Origin: an uncultured Oscillospiraceae bacterium
Lineage (GTDB): Bacteria; Bacillota; Clostridia; Oscillospirales; Acutalibacteraceae
Direction: 5' to 3'
NCBI GenBank assembly: GCA_902492455.1
Contig: CABULH010000003.1
Span: 62,001-126,000 of the forward strand
DNA: 64,000 bases
Shown: piece by piece, positions 34,477-41,996 of the stretch
Numbering within the stretch: the first letter of the stretch is position 1
Layout of the letters: the number at the start of each line of letters is the position of its first letter
Notes under the pieces: generated by a model
The model's input: only the letters and a program-made list of their open reading frames with translations
Database searches by the model: none
Told to the model about the DNA's origin: nothing
Position numbers and translations under genes: made by a program

Positions 34477-35070
34477 TCAGCCCCGGCGGCTTTCCGCTTT
34501 TATGGTCCGCTTAGAGCCGCTCCCTTTTCCCTTAACTGCCTCGGCACCAAATATAACCCGGGCGGCGCCGCTTTTTTCCAGTGCCGTCGCCAGCAGCAAA
34601 CCGCAGATTGTGCAGGCGGCAAATTGCCCCAGCGCTACCTGCAGCGCATTGATCCCATAGAGAGGCCAGCTGAATTCGAACAAAACAAAAGTGAGTTCCC
34701 AGCCAACCGCCGCCGCATTGAAAAGGACCGGAGGCAGCGTCGCCAGTATCGGCAGTCCCTTCAAACGGATACTTCCCAGCGCCCGGGTTAAAAAGGCGGC
34801 GACTAAAGTGGCCAGAGGTCCCAGCACCAGATCCCATACTCCGATGAGGTTGGCCCCCGAAAGCAGGCCGAAAAGATTGGCCACCAAGCAGCCTATCGCC
34901 AGACCGGGAATCGCTGCCGGCGTAAAAATAGGCAGAATGGTAAGCATTTCTGCTACCCGAAACTGCACCACGCCGAAAGAGGAAAAGGTCAAGGCCATGG
35001 TTAAGGCGGCATACATAGCGGCGATTAGGCCGCCCTCCGCCAGCCGGCGGAGCGGTGTGTTGGTTTTCAT
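34477..35070 (-). CDS. queT: QueT family queuosine-precursor transporter
   Basis: 197 residues, five to six membrane helices starting at residue 11 (LAEGGLIAAMYAALTMALTFSSFG). This is the QueT (DUF988) ECF S-component type that imports preQ1 or related bases. It would need a shared ECF energising module, which is not in the window. The start follows GGGAGG, which forms the end of the upstream preQ1-I riboswitch. The C-terminal 30 residues are charged. Confidence 0.88.
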   Translation of the reverse strand: MKTNTPLRRLAEGGLIAAMYAALTMALTFSSFGVVQFRVAEMLTILPIFTPAAIPGLAIGCLVANLFGLLSGANLIGVWDLVLGPLATLVAAFLTRALGSIRLKGLPILATLPPVLFNAAAVGWELTFVLFEFSWPLYGINALQVALGQFAACTICGLLLATALEKSGAARVIFGAEAVKGKGSGSKRTIKAESRRG

Positions 35071-35078
35071 ACAAATTG

Positions 35079-35123
35079 CCTCCCGTAGTTTTGTTTTAGG
35101 TCAGGATGGTTTCGAACTGACCG
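35079..35123 (-). ncRNA. preQ1-I riboswitch controlling queT
   Basis: On the minus strand the stem GGTCAG/CTGACC encloses a 12-base loop TTCGAAACCATC and is followed by an A-rich tail TAAAACAAAACTACGG that runs into GGGAGG. This is the small class I preQ1 layout: stem, UUC-containing loop and A-rich ACUA tail. As in the T. tengcongensis example, the tail merges with the ribosome site, so control is probably at translation. A 7-bp hairpin (35123-35139) lies directly upstream. The gene it controls fits the ligand. Confidence 0.82.
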
Positions 35124-35150
35124 CGGAACTCTGTTCCGCAAACGTTTATT

Positions 35151-35179
35151 ACTATACCCGTTTTTAAGAAAACTGTCAA
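35151..35179 (-). promoter_or_regulatory. Sigma-A promoter for queT
   Basis: Minus-strand TTGACA (35174-35179), 17 bases, TATAGT (35151-35156). Confidence 0.85.
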
Positions 35180-35215
35180 GCAGTAACCAAAATCGTATAC
35201 AAAAACTTCTATATA

Positions 35216-35962
35216 CTATTCGTAAATATCCCCTGTTCTTGTATATTCATACGCCCGACCCCGATTCCCGCTCCTGACGATAAGTCCCAGACGTACAAAG
35301 AAGCTGATTGCTTTGCCTGCTTTCTTGGCCGTCAGCCGGGCTGCCTTTCCGAATTCCGCCACCGTAAACATCTGGGGAAGATCCGCCGGCAACAAGGCCG
35401 CATAATCCTTTCGACAAGCCAACACCAAGGAATCCCCCATGGCGATGGGCAGCCGCTCGGTGCGGTGAGACCCCCTTTTCCCATCTCCGCTCCAGCCGTC
35501 CCGGAGCCGATATTCATCCAGATCCACCATCAGCAGCACCACCGTGAGATTGGGATCATCAATCAACGGCAGCAGGGCATACAGCTGATCCACCGCATCG
35601 GAAAAACGCCCGATTTTGGATGTCAAGCGTGGCGGAGTGGCCTCTCCGGTCTCGGGGTCCACCCATATCAGCCGTTTGCGCCTGGGAATAGGATGCACCA
35701 CCGTCACCGGCCAATCCGGCAGCAACCTGTTCAGCTTGTCCCGCAGCGCGTAAAGGCTGCCAGTCTGAATTTCCACCACCCGATGACCGTCGCAGATATC
35801 TGCCACACAGCCGCCCTCCAGCTTTACCTCATGGAACTGCGCATCCGGTTCAAACCAATACTTCAGCGCGGCATGGAGGCTGCGTTCCTGCAGGGTGCCG
35901 ATTCCGGCACGCTCCTGCAGATGCGTGGCAGCCTCCTGCCGGGCATTCTCAAAGTCCTGCAT
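35216..35962 (-). CDS. Putative PD-(D/E)XK-like nuclease with C-terminal winged helix
   Basis: 248 residues, not a family I can name. Near residues 50-75 a beta-hairpin reads HEVKLEGGCVADICDGHRVVEIQTGS: an Asp followed by a Glu-x-Gln on the next strand, preceded by Glu. That is a layout used by restriction-endonuclease-fold proteins (D...ExK/Q). The C-terminal ~60 residues (FTVAEFGKAARLTAKKAGKAISFFVRLGLIVRSG) look like a winged helix. Cleavage of nucleic acid is inference only. The ATG 35962 follows GGGGAGG and lies inside the GNAT gene end (14-base overlap). Confidence 0.65.
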   Translation of the reverse strand: MQDFENARQEAATHLQERAGIGTLQERSLHAALKYWFEPDAQFHEVKLEGGCVADICDGHRVVEIQTGSLYALRDKLNRLLPDWPVTVVHPIPRRKRLIWVDPETGEATPPRLTSKIGRFSDAVDQLYALLPLIDDPNLTVVLLMVDLDEYRLRDGWSGDGKRGSHRTERLPIAMGDSLVLACRKDYAALLPADLPQMFTVAEFGKAARLTAKKAGKAISFFVRLGLIVRSGNRGRAYEYTRTGDIYE

Positions 35963-37022
35963 GCGCCGCCTCCCCGGATGCATCCGACAGTTCGATATAG
36001 AACAGGAGAATATCCTGGTAGCCATCATTCCCGGCAAAACCACCGGGAATACGCCCCAGCAGATGAAATCCGAGTTTTTCATAAAGATGAATCGCCGCGA
36101 TGTTGGATGCCACAACGGCGTTAAACTGCAAAATGCGGAAGCCCCGCCGGGCCCCCTGCAGCAGGCAGTCCCTCACCAGTGTTTCTCCGATCCGCCGCCC
36201 CCGCTGCCCAGTCTTTACCGCATAACTGGCGTTGGCGATGTGGCCGCAGCGTCCTACATTGTTGGGATGGAGAATATACAGCCCTACGATCTCATCCTCC
36301 CAGACGGCAACCCCTGTATAGGTCTGTCCGGCAAAAAAAGCTGCCGCTTCCGCTAGATTCAGCGGTTCCCGCTGGGGAAATGCGTTGCCCTCCTCCACCA
36401 CCGCGTTCCAAACGGCGGTCATCTCTGGCAGATCCTCGGAGCGATATTCTCTCACCTGCAGCGCAGCGTCACCAGAAGCTTTTCTTTTTAGATCATCCCA
36501 TTCACTGCGGCGAATGGAAAAAACATCATGGGGCATATCCACACGACGATACTGTTTAACGAATTCTCCCCGCCAAGTCATGCCATTCCGCTCGGCCACC
36601 GCCCGGGAGGCCAGATTCCCCTCCCGGATAATGGAGAAAGCTTCTCTTTCCCCCAATTGATCAAAAGCGTAATCCCGGCAGGCCCCGGCTGCTTCCGTAG
36701 CATAGCCCCGATGCCAGCAATCCCTGCGGAAAAGATATCCCACCTCCAGAACCCGGCGCTCTCCCCATTCCTGATACGTCAGCCCGCACTGGCCGATCAT
36801 TTCGCCGCTTTCTTTGAGGATCACCGCCCACAGCCCGTGGCCGTCTTCTTCTCTGTACCGGCGCAGCTGATTGTGCAGCCAAGCCCAGACCTCCTCATCG
36901 CTGAAAGCACCCTCGTAGGCCCACATGGTCTCGGGATCCTGCAGAATACGACACAAATCCGAAAAGTCCCCCTCCTTCATCTCCCGCAGCTGCAGCCGCT
37001 CTGTTTCCAGAATGATCGCCAT
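35949..37022 (-). CDS. Tandem two-domain GNAT acetyltransferase
   Basis: 357 residues holding two complete GNAT folds. Residues 1-185 are RimJ/RimL type: LETERLQLREM, GYLFRRDCWHRGYATEAA, EGNLASRAVAERNGM. Residues 190-345 are a phosphinothricin-acetyltransferase-like domain: VREYRSEDLPEMTAVWNAVV, YAVKTGQRGRRIGETLV, VVASNIAAIHLYEKLGFHLLGRIP. Both keep the acetyl-CoA loop. Substrates are unknown; the first domain could act on protein N-termini, the second on a small amine or amino acid. It has its own promoter. Confidence 0.87.
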   Translation of the reverse strand: MAIILETERLQLREMKEGDFSDLCRILQDPETMWAYEGAFSDEEVWAWLHNQLRRYREEDGHGLWAVILKESGEMIGQCGLTYQEWGERRVLEVGYLFRRDCWHRGYATEAAGACRDYAFDQLGEREAFSIIREGNLASRAVAERNGMTWRGEFVKQYRRVDMPHDVFSIRRSEWDDLKRKASGDAALQVREYRSEDLPEMTAVWNAVVEEGNAFPQREPLNLAEAAAFFAGQTYTGVAVWEDEIVGLYILHPNNVGRCGHIANASYAVKTGQRGRRIGETLVRDCLLQGARRGFRILQFNAVVASNIAAIHLYEKLGFHLLGRIPGGFAGNDGYQDILLFYIELSDASGEAAHAGL

Positions 37023-37054
37023 TCTTTTCGTCCCCCTTGTTTTCCATCCTCTTT

Positions 37055-37083
37055 ATTGTAGCTCCTCATTTGAGCACCGTCAA
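37055..37083 (-). promoter_or_regulatory. Sigma-A promoter for the GNAT-nuclease pair
   Basis: Minus-strand TTGACG (37078-37083), 17 bases, TACAAT (37055-37060). Confidence 0.78.
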
Positions 37084-37176
37084 GGAAATCGATTTTTCCT
37101 TAAAGCAAAAACACAATGGATGACGCTCGCAATTGGATAAAATGGATAATGGACAGCGGCTGTATCCTTTGGTGTC

Positions 37177-37205
37177 TTGGTAATCGTATGATTCTGTGAT
37201 ACAAT
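37177..37205 (+). promoter_or_regulatory. Sigma-A promoter for the SUFU-domain gene
   Basis: TTGGTA (37177-37182), 17 bases, TACAAT (37200-37205), with the ribosome site 27 bases on. Confidence 0.7.
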
Positions 37206-37245
37206 GGAAAAGCCCCCCCCACGACGATTACAAAGGAGGAAGAGC

Positions 37246-37923
37246 ATGGGTATATTCGATAACCTCAAAAGATCCAAACAGCGGAAAATGTATCTCTATT
37301 CGGCGCAAGAACTGGAAGAATATGAGTCGTTTGTGTCGGAAAACCTTGGCGAGTACCAGCAGGTGCTGCATGAGATCGTCTCCCCGGACATTCATTTAGA
37401 CATTATCACCATTCCTCCCTCGGCGGAAACGCCCTTTTACACATTGGTTACCATGGGCATGGGCGCTTATTCCATGCAGGTGCCGAGAGAGCTGAAAAAA
37501 CATCGTTTGGAACATGCGGAACTGCTGTTGTACCTGCCGGCGGACTGGAATCTGCACTCCTCCGATGAAAGGGATTATTGGCCCATCCGGTATCTAAAAA
37601 TATTGGCCCGCCTGCCCCTGCAATGTAACACTTGGCTTGGATACAGCCACACGGTCCATGCAAACGAAGACATGGCGCCTTTGGCGGACAATACGCAGCT
37701 CAACAGCTTTGTCCTCTTGAACGGCCGGAACCGGCAGGGGGAGGAACTGGATTTGCAGCTCAGCAGCGGGAAAAAGATTCATTTCTATCAGCTCTTTCCC
37801 CTTTATCAGGAGGAACTGGAGTATGATTTCAATCACTCTCTGGAGGATTTACTGGATCTGTTCATCGAAGACTTTGATATTATTTCGCCAATCGATATAA
37901 GCCGCAAAAACTATGGGTTATAA
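37246..37923 (+). CDS. SUFU (suppressor of fused)-domain protein
   Basis: 225 residues; AAAGGAGG lies 6 bases before ATG. The SUFU domain is suggested by FYTLVTMGMGAYSMQVP, AELLLYLPADWN, WPIRYLKILARLP and FYQLFPLYQEEL. In bacteria this domain is often found among immunity proteins of toxin systems or as a solitary protein of unknown role. No toxin gene is near. It has its own promoter and terminator and slightly lower GC than its neighbours. Confidence 0.75.
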   Translation: MGIFDNLKRSKQRKMYLYSAQELEEYESFVSENLGEYQQVLHEIVSPDIHLDIITIPPSAETPFYTLVTMGMGAYSMQVPRELKKHRLEHAELLLYLPADWNLHSSDERDYWPIRYLKILARLPLQCNTWLGYSHTVHANEDMAPLADNTQLNSFVLLNGRNRQGEELDLQLSSGKKIHFYQLFPLYQEELEYDFNHSLEDLLDLFIEDFDIISPIDISRKNYGL

Positions 37924-37965
37924 AAACGGACCGTATAACCAAATTTGGTTATACGGTCCGTTTTT
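37922..37965. terminator. Bidirectional terminator after the SUFU gene
   Basis: A 22-base perfect inverted repeat AAAAACGGACCG... without a spacer, followed by TTATTTTG. It separates two convergent genes. Confidence 0.88.
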
Positions 37966-37994
37966 ATTTTGTTTGAATAATAGCAGCGATACAA

Positions 37995-39008
37995 TTATCC
38001 CTTCTGATAGAACTCCTTGACGGCGCCGAAAAACGCGTCGATATTCTCCCAGCTGGAAAGAGGGGGCACATCACAGCCGGAGGAGATAACAAAGTTGGGA
38101 TAAGAACAGCAGTCCTCCATCACCCGATGGGTAGCAGCGCGTATAGATGCAGGGGTTCCGTTGCGGAATTCCCCCGCCGGATCCACATTGCCCATGGCCA
38201 CAACATCCGGAGGAATATGGGTCATCATCTCCGCCATATCAATCGCATTGCCGAAATGATATGCTGCCGCGCCGGTATCCAATATGGAATCAATGGTTTG
38301 AATGGTGCTGTTGCCGCAGTTATGATAGATCACCAGGAAGTTGTCGTCCTGTACTGCGTCCACAATTTTCTTGACATAAGGCCCGGAAAACTCCTCTGCC
38401 AGAGAAGGAGAGAGCAGTCCCGCCAGAGGTTCCGCGATAACCACACCGGCGGCCCCTACTTTTTTATAAGCAGTGCAGTAATCGGTGATAAAGGCCGTAG
38501 CCTTCTCCAATAAAACATGCACCATGTCCGGCTCTTCATAACAGTAGATCATCGCCTCGGTAACATCCATCAGACGGCCCGCCAGGGAAAAGGGGCCGAT
38601 TACACCGGCGAAAACCGGCCGGTCCTGAATCATCCCAACAGCCTTTTCAATGGCTTCCACATAGAGTCCGGTCCGTCCCGCACCCACCGCAGGCACCTCC
38701 AGCGCCCTGGCTTCCTCCTCGCTGGAAACCACGCTGCCTACAACCGTGGGCACCTCGTCGTCGGAAACGCGGATCTGCGATCCGAAGCATTCCGCCTCCA
38801 CAGACAGGTCCATCAGGCTCACCGACGCTGCGGAATCCAACCGGTCCGCCACCAGCTTCATGCCCTTGGCCTGGGCATCGCTGCTGGAGATAAGTTCCCG
38901 TACGCTGATACCCATCAGCTGAATGGCTGGGAAGGAAATGATAGGCAGGGCTTTTTTCGCCGGCGCCTGCCGCAGTTGATCCAGCCATGCTCTTCCATAG
39001 GTTTTCAT
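37995..39008 (-). CDS. URO-D-superfamily methyltransferase (MtaA/CmuA-like)
   Basis: 337 residues, with the uroporphyrinogen-decarboxylase barrel but without haem-pathway neighbours. A His-x-Cys pair in IYHNCGNST near 233-240 and a later Cys in ISSGCDVPP near 315 match the zinc ligands of methylcobamide:CoM/thiol methyltransferases. GNVDPAGEFRNGTP is a further family block. The likely role is methyl transfer from a corrinoid protein to a thiol, or demethylation. No corrinoid protein or MtaB-type partner is adjacent. ATG 39008 follows GAAGGAG at 8 bases; an in-frame GTG overlapping the ribosome site is rejected. Confidence 0.82.
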   Translation of the reverse strand: MKTYGRAWLDQLRQAPAKKALPIISFPAIQLMGISVRELISSSDAQAKGMKLVADRLDSAASVSLMDLSVEAECFGSQIRVSDDEVPTVVGSVVSSEEEARALEVPAVGAGRTGLYVEAIEKAVGMIQDRPVFAGVIGPFSLAGRLMDVTEAMIYCYEEPDMVHVLLEKATAFITDYCTAYKKVGAAGVVIAEPLAGLLSPSLAEEFSGPYVKKIVDAVQDDNFLVIYHNCGNSTIQTIDSILDTGAAAYHFGNAIDMAEMMTHIPPDVVAMGNVDPAGEFRNGTPASIRAATHRVMEDCCSYPNFVISSGCDVPPLSSWENIDAFFGAVKEFYQKG

Positions 39009-39214
39009 ATGCAGCACTCCTTCAAAAGATAATAGACTATGTATGGTATCTTTATTTTAGCAGCTGGAAGGATCTGCGTATTGAAAACCGTTGCGCGATT
39101 TTGGAATTTATTTGGCTTTTCCAAGGACTAGCCAATCCATGACCGTTTTATGAGTTATCCGTAACCCTCGAATCTCAAAACACAGCGGCAACGTTCTTAT
39201 CTACTACCTATTTA

Positions 39215-39667
39215 TTATGCCTTGACTGATTTCTTTCTCTCGTATTTCTTCCCCAGCAGATGAGTCAGCAGAAACAGGATATAAGTCAAAATAAAAAATA
39301 AAACGTTGGGAAGAGGCTGCGGCCCACAGTGGTTCAGCAGTGAAAAGATTCCGAAAAAGGGTGTTGCCGTATGATAGAATACCAGATACATAATGCCGGC
39401 GAACCATCCTGGATCAGGTAAAATGACTATGATATAGGATAAAAGCGTAAGCCCCCAATATAGGGAACCATAAACTAAAAAGAACTTGCTTTTCCCAAAT
39501 ACAAAGGCCGTCGTGCAAAGCGAAACAATGTAGAAGGCAGATAAGGACAGTGTTAAAGGCTTACCCTCTATGCCGTGCACAAAATTCATAGCAACAAGCA
39601 GCCAATGCAAGGCAATAACAAGCACCATTGCTATTGCTTTCCATAATCGTCGGTGTTTTTGCAGCAT
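39215..39667 (-). CDS. Small integral membrane protein, unrecognised
   Basis: 150 residues with four likely membrane helices (AIAMVLVIALHWLLVAM, LSAFYIVSLCTTAFVFG, FFLVYGSLYWGLTLLSYIIVIL, VLFFILTYILFLLTHLL) and a basic C-terminus. I recognise no family. The gene is clearly more AT-rich than the surroundings, as are both flanks. The start ATG 39667 follows AAAAGGTGA. Confidence 0.65.
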   Translation of the reverse strand: MLQKHRRLWKAIAMVLVIALHWLLVAMNFVHGIEGKPLTLSLSAFYIVSLCTTAFVFGKSKFFLVYGSLYWGLTLLSYIIVILPDPGWFAGIMYLVFYHTATPFFGIFSLLNHCGPQPLPNVLFFILTYILFLLTHLLGKKYERKKSVKA

Positions 39668-39914
39668 AAAATCACCTTTTCGCACTTTTATTCACCATTC
39701 TTCTACGCGCCAGTTTTGACTAATCCCCAGCAGTGTATCTCATCTGTTTTTATAGTATCAATAAAGCTTATAGCTGTCAATCTAAACACACCTACCGCTT
39801 TTATTAAGAGAGACCGCCAAGTGTTTCGACTTGAACTTCTTTCAGGCTCTTCCTTGCGGATGCAAAAGAGAGACCGCCTTTATCAGTTACATACATTTTC
39901 AGGCCAAAAATTAA
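39668..39914. other. AT-rich spacer with a 12-base direct repeat
   Basis: No gene is seen. AGAGAGACCGCC occurs at about 39808-39819 and again at 39867-39878, each after an A-rich run. Together with the AT-rich membrane gene this may mark an old insertion. Confidence 0.35.
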
Positions 39915-39942
39915 CCAGGGGATCGCTCCAGCAATCCCCTGG
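39915..39942 (-). terminator. Terminator of the sugar operon
   Basis: The stem CCAGGGGAT/ATCCCCTGG (39915-39923, 39934-39942) on the minus strand is followed by TTAATTTTTGG. Confidence 0.75.
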
Positions 39943-39968
39943 CCTCTTCTTGTCTATATGCGTTCCGC

Positions 39969-40901
39969 TTACGCGCGTTTGAGCAGGCGCTGATCCTGGA
40001 CGGATTCCATCACCCGCCGCACCACATGGGCCACCACATACTCCCTGTATGCGCCGCCATGGCCCATGCTTCCGAACAGATTCATCTTCTCCAGCGTCGC
40101 CGCCTTCACCGCTTCCGTGATGCTCGGCATCAAGTCCGTCATCCCGGCCCCATCCTTGAACAGGTCGTGAGCCGTCTTCGCCGATGCGTTGTTGATATCC
40201 GTGAAGATGTTCACCTTCGCGATCCCGTTGGCTATCGCCTTCCGGAAATCCTCATCCGACAAGCCAGATCCCCCATGCAGCACCAGCGGCGTCTCCACGA
40301 TGCTCCGGATCTCCTTCAAACGCTCAAAATCCAGCTTCGGCTTGCTCTTGTACGCTCCGTGCGCCGTCCCGATTGCCACCGCCAGCGCGTCCACTCCCGT
40401 GGTTTCCGCGAATACCTTCGCTTCCATCGGATCCGTGTAGATGCTGTGATCTCCGGCTCCGTCCCCTTCCGCGCTTCCGTCGTTGGCGCCTACATGCCCC
40501 AGCTCCGCTTCCACCGAGATGCCCCGGCTGTGGGCGAACTCCACCATCGCCTTCACATCCCGCACATTCTCCTTATAGCTCTTGGTGGAGCAATCGTACA
40601 TCACCGACGAAAAGCCCAGGGCAATCGCCTTATGCACGCAGTCCAGCGTCAGGCCGTGATCGAAGTGCAGCACCACCGGCACCTTCGCACGTTTCGCCAT
40701 CGGCACCAGGATCAGCGCCAGCTCCTCCAGCGAAGAGAAGGGCAGCAGCACCTCCGCCGTCCCGATGATCACCGGCGAATTCGCTTCCTCCGCCGCCGCC
40801 AGCACTCCCTTTGCCATCTCCAGATTCACCGTGTTGAACAACCCCACCGCGTAGTGCTTCTCCTGCGCGTCCTTCAACACTTCGTTTAATGTTACCAGCA
40901 T
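39969..40901 (-). CDS. Class II ketose-bisphosphate aldolase (FbaA/GatY/KbaY type)
   Basis: 310 residues. The zinc and catalytic set is complete: LHFDHG near 82-87, EAELGHVG near 132, AIGTAHGAY near 180 and LHGGSGL near 210, where GGSG binds the substrate phosphate. It cleaves a ketose bisphosphate or ketose-1-phosphate into DHAP and an aldehyde. It is the last gene of the sugar operon, 70 bases after a second, divergent aldolase. Its codon use favours GCG, ACG and CCG, while neighbours favour GCC, ACC and CCC, suggesting a separate origin. The substrate could be fructose-1,6-bisphosphate, tagatose-bisphosphate or the operon's own intermediate. Confidence 0.88.
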   Translation of the reverse strand: MLVTLNEVLKDAQEKHYAVGLFNTVNLEMAKGVLAAAEEANSPVIIGTAEVLLPFSSLEELALILVPMAKRAKVPVVLHFDHGLTLDCVHKAIALGFSSVMYDCSTKSYKENVRDVKAMVEFAHSRGISVEAELGHVGANDGSAEGDGAGDHSIYTDPMEAKVFAETTGVDALAVAIGTAHGAYKSKPKLDFERLKEIRSIVETPLVLHGGSGLSDEDFRKAIANGIAKVNIFTDINNASAKTAHDLFKDGAGMTDLMPSITEAVKAATLEKMNLFGSMGHGGAYREYVVAHVVRRVMESVQDQRLLKRA

Positions 40902-40971
40902 CGTTATACCAATCCTTTCTTGCTATCGGCTGCGGGCGGGGAAACCGGGCCCGTTTCCATCCTCCGGACCA

Positions 40972-41982
40972 TCAATCCGCCGGATACCACATATCCAGAT
41001 ATTCCCTGACAGCTTTCTTCATCTTCTCAAAGATGATATTCTGCCGGTAAAGGGTGGTGAAATACGCGATGGATACCGGCTCATCCGGGTTCGCCTTTTC
41101 GGTGAGCAGTCCATCGGCCACCAGCCGATCCACCGTGGCTTTATCCGCCACCTTCCGGGCGTTGCGCACCATATCCTCAAACAGAGCCGGGGTAGCGTCC
41201 CGCTCCAGCGCCGTCCAGACATTAACCTTGCAGACGCCGTCATTATAGAGCTTGCGTACCTGATCGTTGGGCACCGAGGAGGTGCCGTGAAGCACAATCT
41301 TGTGACCGATCACGTCCCGGATGCCCCGGCTGACTTCCCCATGGTACTGAAGATCCTTGCCGGTGGCCCGGTGCTCGGTGCCCAGATTGCAGACCACCAG
41401 ATCCACGCCTGTCTCCTGACAGAACCGCAGGGCGTGTTCCGGCGTTGTGAGGGCATTGCGCACACTGCCGGTAGCGTCCACAATCTCGTCGCAGGCGCCT
41501 TCGATGAGAATATCCTTGCCCCGTTTCTTGACAAACGCCGCGGTTTTGCGGATATTCTCTTCCAGAGGCAGGGTGGAAGCGTCGTACATAATGGAAGCGT
41601 AGTCGGTGAGATCTCCCTCCAGCAGCTCCAAATCCGTATCGTGCTGGGTATGATCCAGATGGATCATCACCTGGAGCTTCTCAAAGGGGCCGCCGTCCTC
41701 GGCCAGCACCTTGATATCGTTGGTAAACAGCTTCAGCCCGGTATCCCAACGGCGGGTTTTGGTGTAGTTCACCGACTGGCTGCGATGATCATACTGGTTG
41801 GTAATGGCCAGAATAATGGGCAGGGTATCCATCCCATGGTCCACCCGGTATTCCTCCGCCGCGGTGAGTACCGCTTCGGTGGTGGTGAGATTTTCCGTGC
41901 AGATGCAGGGCAGCACCCAGCCCCGCTCCCCCGCAGTCTTATATATGGCCCTTACCTCGTTAACGTCGCGAATGACACTCAT
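40972..41982 (-). CDS. Divergent class II aldolase-like protein
   Basis: 336 residues. It keeps the three zinc histidines and catalytic Asp in context: HLDHT (His108-Leu-Asp110-His111), NLGTEH near 198 and LHGTSS near 230, with KVNVWT after it. The phosphate loop is GTSS instead of GGSG, EAELG is replaced by IEGACDE, and the C-terminus is longer, so it probably takes another substrate. GAGGAGGA lies 8 bases before ATG 41982 and overlaps the stop of the isomerase gene, hinting at coupled translation. Confidence 0.82.
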   Translation of the reverse strand: MSVIRDVNEVRAIYKTAGERGWVLPCICTENLTTTEAVLTAAEEYRVDHGMDTLPIILAITNQYDHRSQSVNYTKTRRWDTGLKLFTNDIKVLAEDGGPFEKLQVMIHLDHTQHDTDLELLEGDLTDYASIMYDASTLPLEENIRKTAAFVKKRGKDILIEGACDEIVDATGSVRNALTTPEHALRFCQETGVDLVVCNLGTEHRATGKDLQYHGEVSRGIRDVIGHKIVLHGTSSVPNDQVRKLYNDGVCKVNVWTALERDATPALFEDMVRNARKVADKATVDRLVADGLLTEKANPDEPVSIAYFTTLYRQNIIFEKMKKAVREYLDMWYPAD

Positions 41983-41996
41983 GGATTGCTTCCTCC

